From: Micromonospora nigra
Lineage (GTDB): Bacteria > Actinomycetota > Actinomycetes > Mycobacteriales > Micromonosporaceae
Reading direction: 5' to 3'
Assembly (NCBI RefSeq): GCF_900091585.1
Contig: NZ_FMHT01000003.1
Location: forward strand, 1,845,501 to 1,909,500
DNA length: 64,000 nt
The notes beneath the pieces are model-generated. The model did not search any database, was not told the origin of the DNA, and saw only the letters and a program-made list of their open reading frames with translations. Below, in pieces: positions 24,460 through 32,616 of this stretch; within the stretch, counting starts at the first letter, position 1; every line of letters begins with the position of its first letter. A program made the translations under genes and the position numbers.

Positions 24460-25869
24460 TCACCGACGGAACTGGAACCAGTTGACGTTGACGAAGTCGT
24501 TCGGCTGGCCGCTGGTGAAGGTCAGGTAGACGGTGCGCCGGCCGGTCACCGACGAGACGTTGCCGGGCACCGAGCGCCAGCTCTGCCAGCCGCCGGTGTT
24601 GGCGAGAGCGAAACTGCCGATCGGCGGGCTGGTCGGGCTGTCCACCCGCACCTCCACCAGGCCGCTGACGCCGGCACCCGCGCCCGAGGCGACCCGGGCC
24701 ACGAAGTCGCGCGGCCCGGACGAGCCGAACTCGACGTTGTCGAAGCGCACCCAGTCGCCGTTGCGCAGCGCGCCGATGTTCTGCCCACCCTCGGAGCAGG
24801 CCTCGACGATGACGCCGTTCTGGCCGTTGAACGACTCGGCCTGGATGGTCGCGTACGCGTCCCGCACCCCGCCCGGTGGCGGCGTGGTCGGCGGCGGGGT
24901 GCTGCCGCCGCCCCGGCTGTAGACGGCGACGTAGTCGACCAGCATCGACCGCCCCGGCACGGTCGCCGCGGTCGGCGTCGTGCCACCGGCCACGCCATTC
25001 GGGAAGGCTCCCCCCATCGCCACGTTGAGCAGCAGGAAGTAGCCGGCGTGGTTGGTCATCTGCGACCAGTACGGCTCGCCGACGCGGTCCTGGCGCACGG
25101 TGTGGTAGAGCTGCCCGTCGACGTACCAGCGCAGTTGCTGGGGGCTGACCGAGGCGTCCCACTCGAAGCGGTACGTGTGGAACGCCGACTGGCAGGTGGC
25201 GCCCGGGCAGGCCCGCGACCCGCCGATGCCGTTGAACTCGTCGCACGGCCCGCCGGGCGCGACGCCGCAGTGCAGCACCCCCCAGACCGTGTTGAGCCCG
25301 TTGACGTTCTCCATCACGTCGAACTCACCGATGCCCGGCCAGTTCTGGTAGTTGCCCCGGTACGGCGAGCCGAGCGCCCAGAACGCCGGCCAGTAGCCGG
25401 ACGCCGCCGCCCCGGTGACGTTCGGCATCTGGATGCGGCCCTCGATGGCGAGCACGCCGCCCGCCGGGGCCTTGAAGTTGCTGCGGACGGTCTCGATGCG
25501 GGCGGAGGTCCAGTTGCCGGCCCCGTCGCGCAGCGGGGTGATCCGCAGGTTTCCGCTGCCGTCGTGGCTGACGTTCGCGGTGCTGTTGGTGTAGGTCTGG
25601 ATCTCTCCGGTGCCCCAGTTGGGTGGGCCGCCGGGGTAGCTGGTGCCGGTGTCGATGATCCAGTTGGCGGCGGACGGCAGGGTACCGGCGGAGCCGGTGA
25701 AGTCGTCGCTCCACACCAGGCTCCAGCCCGGCGCGGGGGCGGGCACGGCGGCGTCGGCGGTCGCCCCGGCCCCGGCCAGGACCGCGGTGGTGGCGGTGAT
25801 CAGGGCGGCGGCCAGCGCCAACCGGCGTCGCACGGGCGGGGCGGCAGCAGCCGCCGGATCAGGTGTCAT
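24460..25869 (-). CDS. Secreted GH16 beta-glucanase with C-terminal CBM6-like module
   Basis: A 469-aa exported endo-beta-glucanase (likely beta-1,3 or 1,3-1,4). A signal peptide covers about residues 1-40 (ALITATTAVLAGAGATADA). The GH16 jellyroll follows with catalytic ExDxxE as GEFDVMENV near residue 165; a Thr/Pro linker (TPPPTTPPPGG) and a CBM6-like domain (AESFNGQNGVIVEAC ... NVNWFQFRR) complete it. GAGAGG lies 7 nt before the ATG. A perfect LacI-type operator is just upstream. Next to the chitinase it makes a fungal cell-wall-degrading pair. Confidence 0.92.
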   Translation of the reverse strand: MTPDPAAAAAPPVRRRLALAAALITATTAVLAGAGATADAAVPAPAPGWSLVWSDDFTGSAGTLPSAANWIIDTGTSYPGGPPNWGTGEIQTYTNSTANVSHDGSGNLRITPLRDGAGNWTSARIETVRSNFKAPAGGVLAIEGRIQMPNVTGAAASGYWPAFWALGSPYRGNYQNWPGIGEFDVMENVNGLNTVWGVLHCGVAPGGPCDEFNGIGGSRACPGATCQSAFHTYRFEWDASVSPQQLRWYVDGQLYHTVRQDRVGEPYWSQMTNHAGYFLLLNVAMGGAFPNGVAGGTTPTAATVPGRSMLVDYVAVYSRGGGSTPPPTTPPPGGVRDAYATIQAESFNGQNGVIVEACSEGGQNIGALRNGDWVRFDNVEFGSSGPRDFVARVASGAGAGVSGLVEVRVDSPTSPPIGSFALANTGGWQSWRSVPGNVSSVTGRRTVYLTFTSGQPNDFVNVNWFQFRR

Positions 25870-25897
25870 GGATGTGCCTCTCTGCGGGACGGTTGCG

Positions 25898-25911
25898 GGA
25901 GAGCGCTCTCC
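25898..25911. promoter_or_regulatory. LacI-family operator upstream of the GH16 gene
   Basis: A perfect 14-bp palindrome, GGAGAGCGCTCTCC, 29 nt before the start. It closely resembles the CebR-type site TGGGAGCGCTCCCA that controls glucan-utilisation genes in actinomycetes. Induction by oligosaccharides is expected. Confidence 0.85.
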
Positions 25912-25942
25912 GACGAGTTGTACGCGCATCCCCGGACAGTTG

Positions 25943-26314
25943 TCAACGTCGATCGACGGCCGCCGGCTGGTTCCGGCGCAGAACCACCTGTTCCAGCGCC
26001 GGCAGGCAGCCGGCCAACGGCGACGCGCCGTGGGCCCGGTACAGGTCGAGCAACTCCCGCTGGAGCCGGGGTGGGTCGTCCGCGTATCGCCGCCGCAGTT
26101 GTTCGACCTGTGGGGCGAGCGCCGCGCGACGCCGCTCCGCACGGACCTGCGCGACGGTCAGCGGGCTGGTCAGCAGGCGGACGGCGACGGTGAGGACGAC
26201 CACGGCGAGCGCGGCCGCCGCGCCACCGGCCGCCGGGGTGAGCAGGGTGGTGAGCCAGCCCAGAACGGTGCCGGCGGCACCGACCGCCTCGGGCAGGGCA
26301 GGGAGAGCGAGCAT
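25943..26314 (-). CDS. Truncated YidC/Oxa1-like membrane protein
   Basis: A 123-aa protein matching only the first part of YidC: hydrophobic segments at about 12-60, then VRLLTSPLTVAQVRAERRR and the cytoplasmic helical hairpin ending GASPLAGCLPALEQVV. A full insertase continues with three more TM helices, absent here. GAGGGG lies 6 nt before the ATG, so it is expressed as a gene, not a decayed piece. The helical-hairpin region binds ribosome and substrate in YidC. It precedes GH16 on the same strand and follows a small DUF6412-like gene. Confidence 0.75.
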   Translation of the reverse strand: MLALPALPEAVGAAGTVLGWLTTLLTPAAGGAAAALAVVVLTVAVRLLTSPLTVAQVRAERRRAALAPQVEQLRRRYADDPPRLQRELLDLYRAHGASPLAGCLPALEQVVLRRNQPAAVDRR

Positions 26315-26441
26315 GGTGAACCCCTCGGTTCGATTCCGGGAGCGGTCCGGCCGGCGCACGGCGGGCGGGACCGGGATGGCAGGCGGAATCGACCGCGCGT
26401 TACGCGGCCGAGGGGTACGGGCCCGGTGCGCGGGGACGGGG

Positions 26442-26678
26442 TCAGCCGGCGGCGTCCGGATCGACCTGTCGGGGCACCCGACGACGGCGGGACGTCGCGC
26501 GCAGGGCGACGGCCCGGCGGGCCGCCCGGGGTGCGCCGACCAGCCCGGTGTGAATGGCGAGCAGGGCGACGAGCAGCGCCAGCGCGGCACCTGCGAGCAG
26601 CTCGGTCGGGCGGTCGGCCAGCACGGTCAGCTGGGCGAGCGCGTACGCCCACGTCCCCAACACGATTCCCGGCGGCAC
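26442..26678 (-). CDS. Small two-TM protein, DUF6412-like
   Basis: A 78-aa protein with hydrophobic helices at about 5-22 and 27-50 and a basic tail ending VPRQVDPDAAG, the recurring C-terminus of DUF6412 proteins. The GTG start is 6 nt after TAGCCT (26690-26685 on the minus strand), a leaderless promoter. It lies 127 nt upstream of the YidC-like gene; this pairing recurs in Micromonospora relatives as far as I recall. Function unknown. Confidence 0.65.
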   Translation of the reverse strand: MPPGIVLGTWAYALAQLTVLADRPTELLAGAALALLVALLAIHTGLVGAPRAARRAVALRATSRRRRVPRQVDPDAAG

Positions 26679-26793
26679 GCGCCCAGGCTAGGACCCGCCG
26701 TCCAGTGACCAGTTCCGGGTTTTCCCAGTCGGCCACGGTGGGTAATTGCCGGCCGATCCGGCGCGGACGGCCCGCGACCGGCAGGAGCGGACG

Positions 26794-27927
26794 GTGAACC
26801 CGATGACCGGTCAGGTGGCCACGGCCCCAGCGACGACGGAACTGCTGACCGTGGGCGTCGAGGAGGAGTTCCTGCTCGTCGACCCGCACACCGGGGCGGC
26901 GGTGCCCGCCGTGGACCTGGTCATGGAACAGGTCCCGCCGGAGCTGCGCGGCCAGGTGGAGCGGGAGTTCCAGACCAGCCAGATCGAGATCGGCAGCCCG
27001 CCCGGGCTGGAACTGTCCTCGATCCGGCACTCCCTCGGCATGCTGCGCGCGGCGCTGGCCGACGCGGCCGAGCGGGCCGGCGTACGGCTGCTGGCCATCG
27101 GCACCGGGCCGGTCGACGGGCCGGTGCCGCCGGTGGTCGACAAGCCCCGCTTCGACCGGATGGTGGAGCGGTTCCGGCTGCTGGTGCCGGGTCCCGGCAA
27201 CAACGGCATGCACGTGCACGTCGGGGTGCCCGACCCGGACACCGGGGTGCAGGTGCTCAACCACGTGCGCCCCTGGATGCCGGTGCTGCACGCGGTGACC
27301 GCCAACTCGCCGTTCGCGGGCGGCACCGACACCGGGTACGCCAGCTGGCGCTCCGTCGAGTGGGAACGCTGGCCGTCGGTGGCGCCGACGCCCCACCTGG
27401 ATTCCCACGAGCACTACGAGCGGCTGATCCGCCAGCTCATCGCCAGCGGCGTGATGCTGGACGAGGGAATGCTCTACTGGTATGCCCGGCTGTCGGCGAA
27501 GTACCCGACGGTGGAGCTGCGCATCGGCGACGTGTGCCCTTCGGTGGACGACGCGGTGCTCGTGGCCGCCCTGGTCCGGGCGCTGGTGGCGACCGCGATG
27601 GAGGACATCGCCGCCGGACGGCCGGCCATCCGCGCCGACCACCACCTGCTGGTGGGCGCACACTGGCGGGCCGCCCACGACGGCCTGGAGGGCCAGGGCG
27701 TCGACCTGGCCACCGGCGAACTGCGCCCGGCGTGGGAACTCCTGGACGGGCTCGTGGAGCGGCTGCGCCCCGCGCTCGAACGGCACGGCGACCTCGACGA
27801 GGTGACCGCGCTGCTGGGTGGTCTGCGCCGGCACGGCACCGGGGCGGCGCGGCAGCGGGCCGTGCACGCCCGCACCGGCCGGCTGGTGGACGTGGTGGCG
27901 GAGGTGGCGCGACAGACCCGTGGCTGA
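26794..27927 (+). CDS. Carboxylate-amine ligase, YbdK family (glutamate-cysteine ligase type 2)
   Basis: A 377-aa GCS2-fold ATP-dependent ligase that joins an amine to a gamma-carboxylate; YbdK members have weak glutamate-cysteine ligase activity. Landmarks are TVGVEEEFLLVD (residues 18-29, metal and ATP acids), QTSQIEIGSPPG, GNNGMHVHVGVPD, and ELRIGDVCPS. The GTG at 26794 has AGGAG 6 nt upstream. It is followed, 17 nt later, by a CoA-disulfide-reductase-like flavoprotein, which suggests a shared thiol-redox role, although mycothiol is the main actinobacterial thiol. Confidence 0.88.
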   Translation: MNPMTGQVATAPATTELLTVGVEEEFLLVDPHTGAAVPAVDLVMEQVPPELRGQVEREFQTSQIEIGSPPGLELSSIRHSLGMLRAALADAAERAGVRLLAIGTGPVDGPVPPVVDKPRFDRMVERFRLLVPGPGNNGMHVHVGVPDPDTGVQVLNHVRPWMPVLHAVTANSPFAGGTDTGYASWRSVEWERWPSVAPTPHLDSHEHYERLIRQLIASGVMLDEGMLYWYARLSAKYPTVELRIGDVCPSVDDAVLVAALVRALVATAMEDIAAGRPAIRADHHLLVGAHWRAAHDGLEGQGVDLATGELRPAWELLDGLVERLRPALERHGDLDEVTALLGGLRRHGTGAARQRAVHARTGRLVDVVAEVARQTRG

Positions 27928-27944
27928 TCTCCGACAATGACAGG

Positions 27945-29333
27945 ATGGGGCTCGTGACTGAACGGCTGATCGTCATCGGCGGGGACGCCGCCGGCATGGC
28001 GACCGCATCCCAGGCGCGTCGCCGCCGGGGCCGGGACGACCTGGAGATCGTCGCGTTCGAGCGCGGCCACTTCACCTCGTACTCGGCGTGCGGCATCCCG
28101 TACTGGATCAGTGGGGTGGTGCCCGACCGCGACCTGCTGATCGCCCGGTCGCCGCAGGTCCACCGGGAGTCCTACGACATCGACGTACGGCTGCGGCACG
28201 AGGTCGTCGGCATCGACCTGGACCGCCGCGAGGTGCTCGCGCGGGACCTCGACGGCGGCGGCGAGGTCCGCGAACGGTTCGACACCCTGATGTACGCCAC
28301 CGGCGCGGTGCCGGTGGAGCCGCACTGGGCCCGCACCGACGCCGCCGGGGTGTTCGGGGTGCAGACCCTCGACGACGGTTCGGCGCTGCGCGAATGGCTG
28401 GAAGCAGAACCCGCGCCGCGCCGGGCGGTGGTCATCGGCGGCGGCTACATCGGCGTGGAGATGGCCGAGGCGCTGGTGTTGCGCGGCCTGGAGGTCACGC
28501 TCGTCGAGCAGTCCGAGCAGCCCATGTCGAGCGTGGACCCGGACATGGCGCAACTGGTCGCCGAAGCCATGCGGGGGTTGGGCATCACGGTGCGCACCGG
28601 CGTGACCGTGACCGGCCTGACGGAGACCGACGGTCGGGTGTCCGCCGTGGTCACCCCCGAGGGATCGCTGCCGGCCGACGTCGTGGTCCTGGGGCTGGGG
28701 GTACGCCCCAACACCGCGCTCGCCGAGGCGGCCGGGCTGCCGCTCGGGCCGACCGGCGGGATCCGGGTCGACCGACGGATGCGGGTGGTCGGCATTCCCG
28801 GCGTCTGGGCGGCCGGGGACTGCGTGGAGACCCTGCACCGGGTCAGTGGGCAGCCGGTGAACATCCCGCTGGGCACCCACGCCAACAAGCAGGGCCGGGT
28901 CGCGGGGATCAACATCGGCGGCGGGTACGCCACCTTCGCGGGCGTGATCGGCACCGCCGTGACGAAGGTCTGCGACCTGGAGGTGGGCCGCACCGGCCTG
29001 CGGGAGCGGGACGCGGCGGCGGCCGGCTTCGAGTTCGTCTCCGTGATCACCGAGTCGACGAACCGGGCCGGTTACTACCCGGGTGCGCGCACGATGTCGG
29101 TGAAGCTGATCGCCGAAAGGTTCAGCGGCCGGCTGCTCGGCGCGCAGATCGTGGGCTTCTCCGAGGCGGCGAAGCGGATCGACACCCTGGCCGTGGCGCT
29201 GTGGAACGGCATGACGGTGGAGGACATGACGGCTCTCGACCTCGGCTACGCCCCGCCGTACTCCCCGGTCTGGGATCCGGTGCTGATCGCCGCCCGCAAG
29301 GCGGTGGACGCCCTCGCGGAAACCAGCCGCTGA
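27945..29333 (+). CDS. FAD-dependent CoA-disulfide reductase-like oxidoreductase
   Basis: A 462-aa flavoprotein of the pyridine-nucleotide disulfide reductase family. FAD motif VIGGDAAGMATA (residues 8-19), the single redox cysteine in YSACGIPYW near residue 45 (the CoADR/NADH oxidase pattern), NAD motif VIGGGYIGVEMAEA, and the FAD-binding GVWAAGDCVE. A C-terminal dimerisation domain closes it. It would reduce CoA disulfide or a persulfide. The ATG follows GACAAT with a 6-nt spacer, suggesting leaderless initiation despite the short gap to the ligase gene. Confidence 0.88.
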   Translation: MGLVTERLIVIGGDAAGMATASQARRRRGRDDLEIVAFERGHFTSYSACGIPYWISGVVPDRDLLIARSPQVHRESYDIDVRLRHEVVGIDLDRREVLARDLDGGGEVRERFDTLMYATGAVPVEPHWARTDAAGVFGVQTLDDGSALREWLEAEPAPRRAVVIGGGYIGVEMAEALVLRGLEVTLVEQSEQPMSSVDPDMAQLVAEAMRGLGITVRTGVTVTGLTETDGRVSAVVTPEGSLPADVVVLGLGVRPNTALAEAAGLPLGPTGGIRVDRRMRVVGIPGVWAAGDCVETLHRVSGQPVNIPLGTHANKQGRVAGINIGGGYATFAGVIGTAVTKVCDLEVGRTGLRERDAAAAGFEFVSVITESTNRAGYYPGARTMSVKLIAERFSGRLLGAQIVGFSEAAKRIDTLAVALWNGMTVEDMTALDLGYAPPYSPVWDPVLIAARKAVDALAETSR

Positions 29334-29377
29334 GGCACGGCCACCGACGCCCCGCGGGCCCGTCGGAGAATGGCCGG

Positions 29378-30253
29378 ATGAACACCGGTCCGCAGATCCC
29401 GGACAGCCTCTCCTGGGTGCGGAACAGCCCCGAGGGGCAGGCGTGGCTGGCGGAGCTGCCGCAGCGGCTGGCCGACTGTGCGGATCAGTGGTCGCTGCGG
29501 CTGGGCCCACCATTCGGGTACGCCTTCGCGTCCCTCGCGGTGCCCGCCGAGCTGCCCGACGGCACCCGGGCGGTGCTGAAGGTGCAGTACCCGGACGCGG
29601 ACAGCGTGCACGAGGCCACCGCGCTGGCTCGCTGGGCCGGCGACGGCGCGGTGCGGCTGCTCGCCCACGACGCACCACGCCGGGCCCTGCTCGTGGAGCG
29701 GTGCGCCCCCGGCACACCCCTGCATGCCGTACCACCCGACGAGGCCCTCGGGGTGGTGGTCGGCCTGCTCCCCCGGCTGTGGGTGCCGGCCGGCCCGCCG
29801 TTCACGCCGCTGGCCGAGGAGGCCGCCGGCTGGCGGGAGCGGCTGCCGCGCAAGTGGGAACGGGCCGGCCGCCCGTACGAGCGTCGGCTGCTCGACACCG
29901 CGCTCGGCGTCCTCGCCGAGCTGCCCGGTGACCAGGGTGAACAGGTGCTGGTCAACCAGGACCTGCACGCCGGCAACGTGCTGCGGGCCGGCCGCGAGCC
30001 GTGGCTGCTCATCGACCCGAAGCCCCTGACCGGCGAGCGGGAGTTCGGGGTGGTGCCGATCGTGCGCGGCGGCGAACTGGGTCACTCACCGGCGGCGGTG
30101 CGGCATCGGCTGGACCGGGTCAGCGCCGAGCTGGGGCTGGACCGTGAGCGGGTGCGCGGCTGGGCGATCGCGCAGACCCTCGCCTGGAGCATCGACGCCG
30201 ACACGGTCTTCTGGAACAACGTGGAGGCGGCCCGCTGGCTGCTCGACGCCTGA
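29378..30253 (+). CDS. APH(6)/hydroxyurea-kinase-type antibiotic phosphotransferase
   Basis: A 291-aa kinase-fold protein resembling streptomycin 6-phosphotransferases and hydroxyurea phosphotransferases. It has the ATP-binding lysine in RAVLKVQYP, the hinge region LLVERCAPGTPL, the catalytic loop NQDLHAGNVL and the metal site LLIDPKPL. Such enzymes inactivate aminoglycosides in producers, but many homologues have no known substrate. The ATG follows GAGAAT with 6 nt between, a leaderless-like arrangement. It lies 44 nt after the flavoprotein and is convergent with nei. Confidence 0.82.
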   Translation: MNTGPQIPDSLSWVRNSPEGQAWLAELPQRLADCADQWSLRLGPPFGYAFASLAVPAELPDGTRAVLKVQYPDADSVHEATALARWAGDGAVRLLAHDAPRRALLVERCAPGTPLHAVPPDEALGVVVGLLPRLWVPAGPPFTPLAEEAAGWRERLPRKWERAGRPYERRLLDTALGVLAELPGDQGEQVLVNQDLHAGNVLRAGREPWLLIDPKPLTGEREFGVVPIVRGGELGHSPAAVRHRLDRVSAELGLDRERVRGWAIAQTLAWSIDADTVFWNNVEAARWLLDA

Positions 30254-30257
30254 GCGA

Positions 30258-30338
30258 CGCCGGGCCGGGAGGGCGGCCGGCCGGGCCGGGAGGGCGGCCG
30301 GCCGGGCCGGGAGGGCGGCCGGCCGGGCCGGGAGGGGC
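30258..30338. repeat. 21-bp tandem repeat, about 3.8 copies
   Basis: Copies of a unit beginning GCCGGGCCGGGAGGGCGGCC start at 30258, 30279 and 30300, with a partial at 30321. It fills most of the gap between the kinase stop and the convergent nei stop. Adjacent GGGCCC/GGGCGGGC stretches could act as a terminator, but no clean hairpin is seen. Confidence 0.88.
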
Positions 30339-30371
30339 CCGCCCGACTGTGGGCCGGGCGGGCGGGGCGGG

Positions 30372-31181
30372 TCAGGTCGGCTGGCAGGTGGGGCACCAGT
30401 AGAGGTTGCGGCCGACCAGTTCGCCCCGGCCGACCTGCGTCCCGCAGACGTGGCAGGGCTGACCGGGGCGGCGGTAGACGTACACCTCACCGCCGTGCCG
30501 GTCGACGCGCGCCGCGCGGCCCATCGCCTCGGGCAGGTGGACCGGGCGGACGGTGTCGATCCGGCCGCTGGTCACAGCGAGCCGCATCAACCCGACCAGG
30601 TCCGCCCAGAGCGCGTCCCAGCCGGTGCGGGTCAGGGCCCGGCCCGGCAGAGTCGGGGGCAGCCCGGCCCGGAACAGCGCCTCCGTCACGAAGATCAACC
30701 CGGTGCCGGCGACCACCGACTGGTCGAGCAGCAACGCCGCCAGCGGGGTGGAGCGGCGGGAGATCAGGGCGTACGCCCGCTCGGGGTCGGCGTCGGCGCG
30801 CAGCGGATCCGGGCCCAGCCGGGCACGCAGCGCCGCCACCTCGGCGGGGGTGAGCAGCTCGCAGGCGGTGGGCCCGCGCAGGTCCAGCCAGTGCCGGTCG
30901 CTGGCCAGCCGCAGCCGCACCTGCCCCACGGGCTCCGGCGGCTCCCCGTCGCCGTCGGTGAACCTGCCGTACAGGCCCAGGTGCACGTGCAGGGTCCGCT
31001 CGTCGGCGTAGTGGTGCAGCAGATGCTTGCCGTACGCCTCGGTGCCGTCGAGCACCGTACCGCTGATCAGGGCGGCTCCCTCGGCGAAGCGGCCCTGAGG
31101 GCTGGCGGCGTGCACCTTGTCCCCGGCGAACAGCTCGGCGTGCCGGGCCGCCAGGCGATGGATCGTGTGTCCCTCTGGCAC
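30372..31181 (-). CDS. nei: Endonuclease VIII-like DNA glycosylase (Nei/Fpg family)
   Basis: A 269-aa bifunctional glycosylase/AP lyase that removes oxidised bases. The true start must be the GTG at 31181, because it gives M-P-E-G-H with catalytic Pro2 and Glu3; the TTG three codons earlier would bury the nucleophile. The helix-two-turn-helix region follows LLLDQSVVAGTGLIFVTEAL, and a C-terminal zinc finger is CHVCG...CPTC. A TACGCT box lies 8 nt upstream with no Shine-Dalgarno, so it may be leaderless. It is downstream of the XRE/DUF397 genes. Confidence 0.93.
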   Translation of the reverse strand: MPEGHTIHRLAARHAELFAGDKVHAASPQGRFAEGAALISGTVLDGTEAYGKHLLHHYADERTLHVHLGLYGRFTDGDGEPPEPVGQVRLRLASDRHWLDLRGPTACELLTPAEVAALRARLGPDPLRADADPERAYALISRRSTPLAALLLDQSVVAGTGLIFVTEALFRAGLPPTLPGRALTRTGWDALWADLVGLMRLAVTSGRIDTVRPVHLPEAMGRAARVDRHGGEVYVYRRPGQPCHVCGTQVGRGELVGRNLYWCPTCQPT

Positions 31182-31224
31182 GAGTGCCAAGCGTACTCAG
31201 CGGGCAGGGCGAACTCCGTCGCGG

Positions 31225-31416
31225 TCAGCGCAGCCCGCGCCGCGTGTGGTGCACGAAGGCCGACCAGGCGGCAGGGTCGAACGCGAGCACCGGCCCCGCC
31301 GAGTCCTTGCTGTCTCTTACGCCCACGACGCCGGGCAGGTTGTCGGCCACCTCGACGCAGCTGCCAGACGATCCGGAGCGGGTGCTCTTGCGCCACACTG
31401 CGCCAGGTACGTCCAC
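31225..31416 (-). CDS. DUF397 protein
   Basis: A 63-aa protein covering the DUF397 domain: WRKSTRSGSSGSCVEVAD, RDSKD and FDPAAWSAFV. In actinomycetes these small proteins sit beside XRE regulators and modulate their activity, as for BldB/WhiJ-type systems. GTG start with GGAAGAGG upstream. It follows the XRE gene by 13 nt, so the two are co-transcribed. Confidence 0.93.
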   Translation of the reverse strand: MDVPGAVWRKSTRSGSSGSCVEVADNLPGVVGVRDSKDSAGPVLAFDPAAWSAFVHHTRRGLR

Positions 31417-31429
31417 GCCACACCTCTTC

Positions 31430-32305
31430 CTACGCGGCCAATTCCTGAGCGATCCTACGCAGGTTGTCCCGTGTTGCCGTAGGCGAAAGCGCCACAGAGC
31501 AGAGCTGTTCGAAGGCGGTCGCGTAAGCCGCCACCTCCGCCGGCCGTTCCAGGTACAGCGCGCCGGTCAGCGTGTCGATGTAGACCAGACGATCCTCGAC
31601 GGAGTCCGGGTACGGCGCGGGCAGCGGCGGGAAATCCAGGATCGTGAAGCTGCCGTCGAAGCCGGTACCCGCGCCGAACGGCAGCAGTTGGATCTGCACC
31701 CGGTTGCGCTCGGACTCCTGGAGCAGCCGCCTGATCTGTGCCCGCAGCACCTCTGCGCCACCTACCGCTCGACGCACGGCCCCCTCGTCGAGGATCACCC
31801 GGAGCGCCGGCTGCTCCTCGCCGCCGAGGATGGTCTGCCGATCCATCCGCAGAGCTACCTGTCGCTCGATCTCATCGTCCCGCATGGGCACGGGCGCGCC
31901 CCGGAAGACCGCTCGCGCGTAGTCCTCGGTCTGGAGCAGGCCGTGCACCATCTGGCACTCGTAGATGCGCAGCACGGACGCCTCCGACTCCATGCCGACG
32001 TAGGTCGCGAACCAGGTTGGAAGAACATCGCTGTACTGCTGCCACCAGCCACGTTGTTTCGCCTGACGCGCGACCTCGATCACAGCTTCCGCCTCGTCGC
32101 CGGTCATGCCGTAGAGCGCGAGCAGGGCACGGACGTCGTTGGGGTGAGGCCGCACCTCGGCTATCTCGATCCTGCTCAGCCAACTGACGTCGTGATCTAC
32201 CCGCCTCGCCGCCTCCGAGGAGGACAGGCCGCTCTGTTCGCGGAGTTTGCGCAGCGTCAGGGCCAGCCGACGACGCTTCACGGTCGGGCTGTTACGTCTG
32301 GTCAC
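31430..32305 (-). CDS. XRE-family regulator with Scr1/DUF5753 domain
   Basis: A 291-aa DNA-binding regulator. A Cro/C1-type HTH covers about residues 10-65 (LTLRKLREQSGLSSSEAARRV), followed by the DUF5753 domain (MVHGLLQTEDYARAVF, then VILDEGAVRRAVGG). It works with the downstream DUF397 protein in a widespread actinobacterial morphological or secondary-metabolite switch. The GTG at 32305 lies 6 nt after GACAAT, a leaderless start; the in-frame sequence upstream is not conserved-looking. The divergent small genes probably belong to the same module. Confidence 0.9.
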   Translation of the reverse strand: MTRRNSPTVKRRRLALTLRKLREQSGLSSSEAARRVDHDVSWLSRIEIAEVRPHPNDVRALLALYGMTGDEAEAVIEVARQAKQRGWWQQYSDVLPTWFATYVGMESEASVLRIYECQMVHGLLQTEDYARAVFRGAPVPMRDDEIERQVALRMDRQTILGGEEQPALRVILDEGAVRRAVGGAEVLRAQIRRLLQESERNRVQIQLLPFGAGTGFDGSFTILDFPPLPAPYPDSVEDRLVYIDTLTGALYLERPAEVAAYATAFEQLCSVALSPTATRDNLRRIAQELAA

Positions 32306-32311
32306 GAGCGC

Positions 32312-32420
32312 ATTGTCCGAGCCCGAAGCATGAAGTTCAATCGCAACACGCCGATCACCTAACCGCGATCCGCACATTGCGGATTAACGCTTTGAGTGAA
32401 ACGGTGACTGCATGCAGTCA
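32312..32420. promoter_or_regulatory. Divergent promoter region with two palindromes
   Basis: GACAAT (32317-32312, minus) is the -10 of the XRE gene. ATCCGC-N5-GCGGAT occupies 32368-32384 and a perfect 16-bp palindrome, TGACTGCATGCAGTCA, 32405-32420. The second lies 22 nt before the start of the divergent small gene, near TTGAGT (32392-32397), a possible -35. Both palindromes are candidate operators for the XRE regulator. Confidence 0.7.
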
Positions 32421-32442
32421 TCTGGTTGCCCCTGGAGGTTCG

Positions 32443-32616
32443 ATGGCGAAGGTTGCCTATGAGCACTACGTCCTGGCCACCGCGCTGACTTTGGCTCGCC
32501 GGCACCGGCCGGTCTGGAGTTGGGCGCGCTGGCGCAGGGTGTGCCGCTGCGGCGCGGAGCTGCCCTGCCGCGCCCGTCACCGAATCCCGATCAACCGTGG
32601 GCACTGGCCGGCGTGA
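32443..32616 (+). CDS. Small basic Cys-containing protein of unknown function
   Basis: A 57-aa protein beginning MAKVAYEHYVLATALTLARR and ending with RVCRCGAELPCRARHRIPI. The C-x-C and later Cys suggest metal binding or a structural zinc knuckle, though a full finger is not clear. GGAGG lies 4 nt before the ATG. The stop overlaps the start of the next gene (GTGA). It is divergent from the XRE/DUF397 pair. I do not recognise a named family. Confidence 0.65.
   Translation: MAKVAYEHYVLATALTLARRHRPVWSWARWRRVCRCGAELPCRARHRIPINRGHWPA

Noticed and set aside
31182..31190. TTG start three codons upstream for nei
   Set aside because: It would prevent exposure of the catalytic Pro2, so GTG at 31181 must be the start.
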